From a virus, in the IMG/VR virus record IMGVR_UViG_3300013772_000034, positions 1-24,361 of that record: 24,361 bases of DNA; one strand, given 5' to 3'. Position 1 is the stretch's first letter, and each line of letters begins with the position of its first letter. The notes under the pieces were generated by a model that saw only the letters and a program-made list of their open reading frames with translations, was not told the origin of the DNA and did no database searches. Both the position numbers and the translations under genes were made by a program. Below, in pieces: positions 19,564 to 24,361 of this stretch.

Positions 19564-21369
19564 ATGGCTAATTTTGGAGACCCCACCGCTGGCATCAGCG
19601 ACCCCGATGCACTCAACGCGGCGCGAATGGCCGCGATGCAGCGGGCGCTCGGCGGTGGCGTCGCTGGCCCGACGGGACCGCTCGGCCCGGGCGACACGCC
19701 CGCGACTTCCTATCCATCTGCGGCATTCCTCGGGGGTCAGCAGATGGGTGGGGTGGGGGCTGTCAACAAGTTCGGCGGCAACCCGATGCCTGGCGTTGAC
19801 CCGGCGAACAACGACTACGGGTTTCCCTCTACCGCGCCGGTCCCGCAGGCCGCCAACGCGAACACAGGACCGGCCGGGGTGCAGGGCGATCTCGGTCCAC
19901 AGGGACCGAACCCTATCGACGCGACCAACGCGATGAACCGCGCGGCAGCCGACGCGCAGCGCCAGGGCTCGCTCGGTACGGGCGCCGCGCCCGCTGCGCC
20001 CCCGCCCCCCGCTGGCGTCACCATCCTCACGCCCCAGCAGGCCGCAGCGGGAGGCTCGCTCGCCGGTGGCGGCGGTGGCGGCGCGCCGGCCGCGGCAACT
20101 ACCGGCGGCTCGCTCGGTCCCGCACTGACCCCGAAGGCGGCCCCCGCTGGCGTCACGATCCCGACGCCGAATGCGGTCGCTGCCGCGAAGGCCGCCGCGC
20201 CCGCCGCCGGTCCAGGTGCGCCGAACCCGGCAGCCGCCGGTCCAGGTGCGCCGCCGCCCCCCGCCGGCACCGCGAACCAGGCGGGCGCAGGGACCGGAAA
20301 CCTCTCGGACCTGACGAACTCGATCATGTCCCAGCTTCAGCAGGTCCAGTCGGGACTCGGGAGCACCGGCCAGTCCGCGGACGTGAGTGCGGTCTACCTC
20401 CGGCAGTCGCAGTCGATCCTCGACATGCTGAACCAGGAGGAAGCGACCCTCCGCGCCGACGCCCAGAAGAACGGCACGACCGTCGACCCGGCGACGCAGT
20501 TCACGATCAGCAAGCTCCAGGAGACCCTTGACGCGAACATCAAGACCACCAAGGAGAACCTGAACTCCCGCGGGCTGTACGACTCGGGCATCGAGCTCCA
20601 GTTGGAGAACAACCTCCAGAAGGGCTCGGCCTCCGACCAGGCGATGGTCCTCAACGACCGTCTGACGAAGCTCCAAGACCAGCTCCAGGCCGGACTCACG
20701 AACATCGGCAACCAGCGCGTGTCCACCGCCAGCCAGTTCGGGCTCGCGGGTGCGAACGCCCAGAGCACCGCAAACGCGGCATCGACGCTCGCTGACCAGA
20801 CGCGGCAGGAGAATGCCGTCCGGGACATGCTCTCCCTCCGCGGACAGCAGAGCCAAGAGCAGAGCGCCGCGGCCTCCCTTGCCCAACAGAATTCGGAGTT
20901 CGGGCTGTCACAAGCCCAGCAAGCGTCCCAGTTCGGCGCGTCACAAGCGCAGACGGTTGCCCAGGCCCAAGCCCAGCGAGACTTCGAGGGTGCCCAGGCG
21001 GCGCTCGCCCGCGCCGCGACCGCCGCGAACCAGCAGGCTGCCGAGCAGGCTGCTGCGAACCTCGCCGCGGCGAACCGGGCCGCTGCCAGCGCTCGGGTCA
21101 CCGCTCCGGTCCCCGCCCAGATCAACAACCCGTTCGGCGGCACGACCAAGACACCGGGCGTAGACGCAGCGTTGACCAACCAGGCCATCGCAGCGGTGCA
21201 GGGCGCTCAGGACCGCACCGCGGCGCTCAACTCCCTGGCGACGAACCAGGCCGCCCTCGCGGCTCGGGGCGTGGACATCCAGGCCGTCCAGGACGCCATC
21301 GACGCGCAATTCCCCGAGAGTCAGGCCTCCATCGCTGGCAACCGTCGGGTCGGCGGACCTCAGACCTAG
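19564..21369 (+). CDS. internal virion/ejection-type protein, Gln/Ala-rich
   Basis: ATG at 19564 has GAGGAG (19551-19556) seven bases upstream. The 601 aa product starts with a DALNAARMAAMQRALGGG helix. A long Pro/Gly/Ala low-complexity part to about residue 245 follows, with two AGVTI(L/P)TP repeats and two AAGPGAP repeats. A helical coiled-coil section of about 300 residues, rich in Gln and Ala, comes next (NLSDLTNSIMSQLQQVQSGL, QAAEQAAANLAAANRAAASA). It includes ENLNSRGLYDSGIELQLENN, a turn seen in phage internal proteins. The layout and position before a giant ORF fit an ejection protein of podoviruses. It is very rich in CAG codons. Function inferred, not proven. Confidence 0.72.
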   Translation: MANFGDPTAGISDPDALNAARMAAMQRALGGGVAGPTGPLGPGDTPATSYPSAAFLGGQQMGGVGAVNKFGGNPMPGVDPANNDYGFPSTAPVPQAANANTGPAGVQGDLGPQGPNPIDATNAMNRAAADAQRQGSLGTGAAPAAPPPPAGVTILTPQQAAAGGSLAGGGGGGAPAAATTGGSLGPALTPKAAPAGVTIPTPNAVAAAKAAAPAAGPGAPNPAAAGPGAPPPPAGTANQAGAGTGNLSDLTNSIMSQLQQVQSGLGSTGQSADVSAVYLRQSQSILDMLNQEEATLRADAQKNGTTVDPATQFTISKLQETLDANIKTTKENLNSRGLYDSGIELQLENNLQKGSASDQAMVLNDRLTKLQDQLQAGLTNIGNQRVSTASQFGLAGANAQSTANAASTLADQTRQENAVRDMLSLRGQQSQEQSAAASLAQQNSEFGLSQAQQASQFGASQAQTVAQAQAQRDFEGAQAALARAATAANQQAAEQAAANLAAANRAAASARVTAPVPAQINNPFGGTTKTPGVDAALTNQAIAAVQGAQDRTAALNSLATNQAALAARGVDIQAVQDAIDAQFPESQASIAGNRRVGGPQT

Positions 21370-24361
21370 ATGAGCCTCGATCCGTTTGGGGACCTACTGA
21401 AGCAGCCGTACAACGGCAGCGGCGTCGACTCGCAGAACGTCTTTGGCGACATGGCGTCCGGCGGTCCGCTGAACGACCGGACGGCCTCCGACGCGTGGCG
21501 CTCCCAGCCCGCCACGACCATGCCGGTCTCGCAGGCGACCGGGGATTCCGTCGCCCCGCCGCCCGACCCAGGCTTCTTCGGCAACATCGGGAACGCGGTC
21601 GGGAACTGGCTCAAGCCTCAGCCCCCGCCGCCGGACCAGACCAACACGAGTGGCGGTCTGTTCGGCATGGGCAACCTCAGGATCGGGGGCAGCCTCGGTG
21701 CGGGTCTCGCATCGGGGCTACGGGACTTCGCGAGCAGCAGCGTCCAGCCCATCGTCAACATCGCCCGCGACCCGCTCGCGTATCTCCGTGGCGACCCACA
21801 GACCCCGTACGTCTACAAGCCGAGCGGGATGGCCCCGTACCAAGAAGGGCCGCAGGCGCAGAACGCGATGGGCCTGTTCGGGCTTGTCGGTGCGGGCGCG
21901 CTCCCGTACGGCGCTCCTGAAGCCGCGCTCTCCCGTGGCTCTCTCGGCGCTGATGCCGCGCGCCCGATCGACATGGGCTCGCTCGGCCACGTCGCCCCCG
22001 ATGTCGTTCCCGGCTCGATAGGGGACCTCGGGCGGGTAGCACATCCCGAAGGTGCTCCAGTCCAGAACCCGACCGCCGGGACGCTTCGTACACGGCTGGA
22101 CCTGGCCCCACCCGAGCCGCCAGTCCCAACCGCGCTGTGGAACGACCAGTTCCTGAACCCGACGCCGGAGAACCCCTACCCGGCATCCGGCGAGCCGGTC
22201 CGCGCCGCACCCGACGCCATCCAGATCCCGGCCAACACCCGCACCACCGGCCTGGCGCCCATCGAGGCTGGGCCAGGACCGGCCCCGCTCACGGACACCG
22301 GCACCCTCATCCCCGGTCGTCCGGACTCGTTCGCGGACCTCGCACGTCGCGCGAACGTCCCCGAGGGCCAGCCGCTCTTCAACCCCGGTGAGCGGCCGAT
22401 GGGCGTGGAGCCGTCGCCGATCACCGACCTCAGTGCCGCCGCCGCTGCGCAGCCGAGCGCCGCCGCGAACGAAGCCCTCGCAACCGCCCGAGGAGCAGCG
22501 TTCGAGCCGGGCACGGGTGCCGCAATCCGTCCCTCGCTCATTGGCGCGAATGAACTTCGGCCGTCAACAATCGGTGCCTCTGAGGTCGCGCCCGATCTCT
22601 ACAAGAAATACCTGACGACCACGCCAAACTCTGGGTACGACATCTTTACCGGGCAGTTTGGCCGCTTCGGCCAGCAGGCGCGGATTCGTGTCGTGGATGA
22701 CGTCCCTGGACCGCCGGGCACCATCGCATCTACGCAGAACCTCTCTCAGGGTCCAGTCATCCTGATCCGCAGTGACCTATTGCCGGGGCAGTTCACTACT
22801 GCGATCACGCACGAACTGGAACACGCAGGGCAGCGAGGAATGGACGTTGCTTCTGCGGAGCGTGCGGCGTATGCGACTCACGGAGAAACCCCTGGACCAA
22901 TAGCGCGTGCGGCGATGCCGACCCTCCCCGAGCGTCCCGCCGGTGGCCTCACGGCCCGTGGGGTAGAAACCGCCCCTATCACGCGGGCCGACCTCTCGGT
23001 CAAGAACCCGACCATCCCGACTGGGGCGCAGGCCGAACCGCTCACCGCCGCCGACCTCCGCGCGCGAATCGGCGCCCCGTCCGTGCAGACGCCACTCGCC
23101 CCCGCCGGACCGCTCGGCCAGGAGATGCTTGCGAATGAGCACCCGATCATCCAGGCCGCCGCGCGGGGCGAGTCGTGGGTCACGCCGGAGTTGCTGACCA
23201 CGCACTTCGCCAATGTTGACCTCGTCAATGCGCTGAAGGGGACCGGCGGCGATGTCGGTGCGGCCATCGACAAGCTCGAGGCACTGGGCGCGAAAGCATC
23301 GAGCACCGCAAGCCACCTGCGCGCCGAAGGGGTGAACATCCCGAAGGTGCCCGGTCGGCCGATGAGCACGATGACCTACGCGGACCTGCGTACGCGCTTG
23401 GGCACGACCGCGCCTGCCGGCAACGTCCTGTCGCTCCACGACCAGCTCGCCGCATCGCTCCGCGCGGGCGGTCGGGCTGACCAAATCATTCCGCAAGAAG
23501 CAACTGGAGGAACCAATGGCACTCCTACGACACCTGCGACGCTTCCTGGTGGAGGACGAGGGCTCCTCAATCGACTGGGCAACGCCGTTCGCAAGGCGAA
23601 TGCTGACGAAGTTGGCTCGGGTCGGCTAGACCTCGGACTGACTGGGGCGGACAAGCCGCTTCCACCGCGCCGCGCGGACACGATGAGTGACGCGATTGCG
23701 ATGAGTTCGCCAGATGGGAAGATGTCGGCGTCTGCCCGCGCTTCTGCCAAAGCACGTCTGAGCGAAGCCCTCTTCGGACCGGGTGGACTCCAGCGGCCAG
23801 GACTCCCCGCGCAGCCGACTGAGGCTGCGAGTCTCCTGCAACAGGCGCAAGAACTCCGCGACTTGGCCGCTCGTGGCATGAAGCCGCAGGCGTATGTGAA
23901 GCAGGCCACCGCACTTGAGGCACGCGCAGCGCAACTGTCAGGCTTCCTCAAGGACGACATTGGTGGTGGCCGGCTGCCGTTCGACAAGAACACTCGCTAC
24001 GGCACTCCGGCAGAAGTAGCAGCAGCCAACGACCCACGACTCGCCGCTATCGGTCAGGCCCCGAAGACCACCGACCTCGCCACGCAGCAGGCCAAGCAGG
24101 CACTGGCGGACCGGATGGGCACCGACACGAATGGGCGCGCGCTCAGTGGGGGTCAGTACGTCCCACCGCCCACGACCCCTGGTGGACGCGGTCCGATCAC
24201 GATGGCCAGTCTCGCGCGGGGTGTGGAGAACGCGACCGGCATCGGCAAGACCCTCTCGACGGCCGCGTCACCGTTCCACTTCATGTTCCGCCACGCGCTC
24301 CCCGCGATCGCCCACCCGCAGGCGTGGCTCAAGGGCAGCGTCAAGGGCCTGAGTGAAGGGC
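21370..24361 (+). CDS. giant internal protein with zinc-protease motif, no stop in window (partial)
   Basis: ATG at 21370 follows the previous stop directly. The frame stays open to the window edge, at least 997 codons. Residues 1-430 are disordered and Pro/Gly/Ala-rich. A globular section from about 415 includes LIRSDLLPGQFTTAITHELE and H481-E-L-E-H485, with E497 (ASAERAAYATHG) as a possible third ligand. This is the layout of gluzincin-type metallopeptidases. A long helical, low-complexity region follows (AAIDKLEALGAKASSTASHL, SARASAKARLSEALFG). The visible end (GKTLSTAASPFHFMFRHALP, AIAHPQAWLKGSVKGLSEG) resembles the LPD38-type domain of large polyvalent phage proteins. It may be ejected into the host and act as a protease. 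The true C-terminus is missing. Confidence 0.85.
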   Translation, partial: MSLDPFGDLLKQPYNGSGVDSQNVFGDMASGGPLNDRTASDAWRSQPATTMPVSQATGDSVAPPPDPGFFGNIGNAVGNWLKPQPPPPDQTNTSGGLFGMGNLRIGGSLGAGLASGLRDFASSSVQPIVNIARDPLAYLRGDPQTPYVYKPSGMAPYQEGPQAQNAMGLFGLVGAGALPYGAPEAALSRGSLGADAARPIDMGSLGHVAPDVVPGSIGDLGRVAHPEGAPVQNPTAGTLRTRLDLAPPEPPVPTALWNDQFLNPTPENPYPASGEPVRAAPDAIQIPANTRTTGLAPIEAGPGPAPLTDTGTLIPGRPDSFADLARRANVPEGQPLFNPGERPMGVEPSPITDLSAAAAAQPSAAANEALATARGAAFEPGTGAAIRPSLIGANELRPSTIGASEVAPDLYKKYLTTTPNSGYDIFTGQFGRFGQQARIRVVDDVPGPPGTIASTQNLSQGPVILIRSDLLPGQFTTAITHELEHAGQRGMDVASAERAAYATHGETPGPIARAAMPTLPERPAGGLTARGVETAPITRADLSVKNPTIPTGAQAEPLTAADLRARIGAPSVQTPLAPAGPLGQEMLANEHPIIQAAARGESWVTPELLTTHFANVDLVNALKGTGGDVGAAIDKLEALGAKASSTASHLRAEGVNIPKVPGRPMSTMTYADLRTRLGTTAPAGNVLSLHDQLAASLRAGGRADQIIPQEATGGTNGTPTTPATLPGGGRGLLNRLGNAVRKANADEVGSGRLDLGLTGADKPLPPRRADTMSDAIAMSSPDGKMSASARASAKARLSEALFGPGGLQRPGLPAQPTEAASLLQQAQELRDLAARGMKPQAYVKQATALEARAAQLSGFLKDDIGGGRLPFDKNTRYGTPAEVAAANDPRLAAIGQAPKTTDLATQQAKQALADRMGTDTNGRALSGGQYVPPPTTPGGRGPITMASLARGVENATGIGKTLSTAASPFHFMFRHALPAIAHPQAWLKGSVKGLSEG

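Noticed and set aside
19342-20886. Long minus-strand open frame overlapping the lipoprotein region
   Set aside because: It is mostly antisense to the 19564 gene and Gly/Arg-rich. The lipoprotein and TM frames differ from it and show real targeting signals.
1-24361. CRISPR arrays, insertion sequences or integrase/attachment sites
   Set aside because: No spaced direct-repeat array, no transposase or integrase motifs and no tRNA-fragment duplication were seen by eye.

Overview
This window is a 24.4 kb piece of a tailed bacteriophage (Caudoviricetes) or a prophage copy of one. Base composition is high GC with strongly G/C-ending codons. Genes are packed head to tail on the + strand with many ATGA, GTGA, TGATG or TAATG stop/start overlaps. 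No host genes are recognisable. No integrase, polymerase, endolysin or tail tape-measure gene was recognised. The host cannot be fixed from the sequence. The virion gene order (terminase, about 720-residue P22-size portal, scaffold, HK97-fold capsid, adaptor, nozzle-like protein, fibre, large internal proteins) with no tail-tube or tape-measure genes points to a short-tailed (podovirus-like) particle.

Layout. (1) 1-4019: a run of small accessory genes, mostly unrecognised. They include a shortened endonuclease-fold protein that lacks its usual Asp, a LuxR-type HTH protein with no obvious ATG/GTG start, several zinc-knuckle proteins and a degenerate FmdB-like ribbon. Two hairpins (1573-1606 and 3513-3532) divide this run. 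(2) 4026-4096: a tRNA-Gln(CUG) with an atypical C at position 33. (3) 4149-9413: packaging module of TerS, TerL, a zinc-ribbon protein, a beta-rich virion protein, a one-TM protein and the portal. (4) 9423-12820: three short proteins sharing a short helical motif, a HAD phosphatase-like protein, scaffold-like protein, major capsid protein and a small beta-rich capsid accessory protein. (5) 12881-15821: Ala-rich virion-type protein, a truncated structural gene, and a repeat-rich fibre protein. Two copies of an identical 22-nt intergenic stem-loop lie in this section. (6) 15825-19157: adaptor, nozzle/stabilisation-like protein and a fibre-type protein. (7) 19158-19563: on the + strand this is empty, but the - strand holds two small overlooked ORFs, a lipoprotein with a lipobox and a single-TM protein. 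I read them as a candidate moron, perhaps for superinfection exclusion or envelope modification. (8) 19564-24361: two internal/ejection-type proteins. The second runs off the window with no stop (997 codons so far). It carries a zinc-protease HELEH motif and ends in a segment resembling large polyvalent phage proteins.

How the genes fit together. TerS/TerL package DNA through the portal into a scaffolded HK97-type capsid. The adaptor and nozzle close the portal and form the stub tail. The fibre and beta-rich proteins decorate head or tail. The two large C-terminal genes probably encode proteins packaged in the head and ejected into the host. The most interesting leads are the minus-strand lipoprotein/TM pair, the zincin in the giant internal protein, the shared nine-residue motif found in three small post-portal proteins and one internal protein, the C33 tRNA-Gln and the duplicated intergenic stem-loop.
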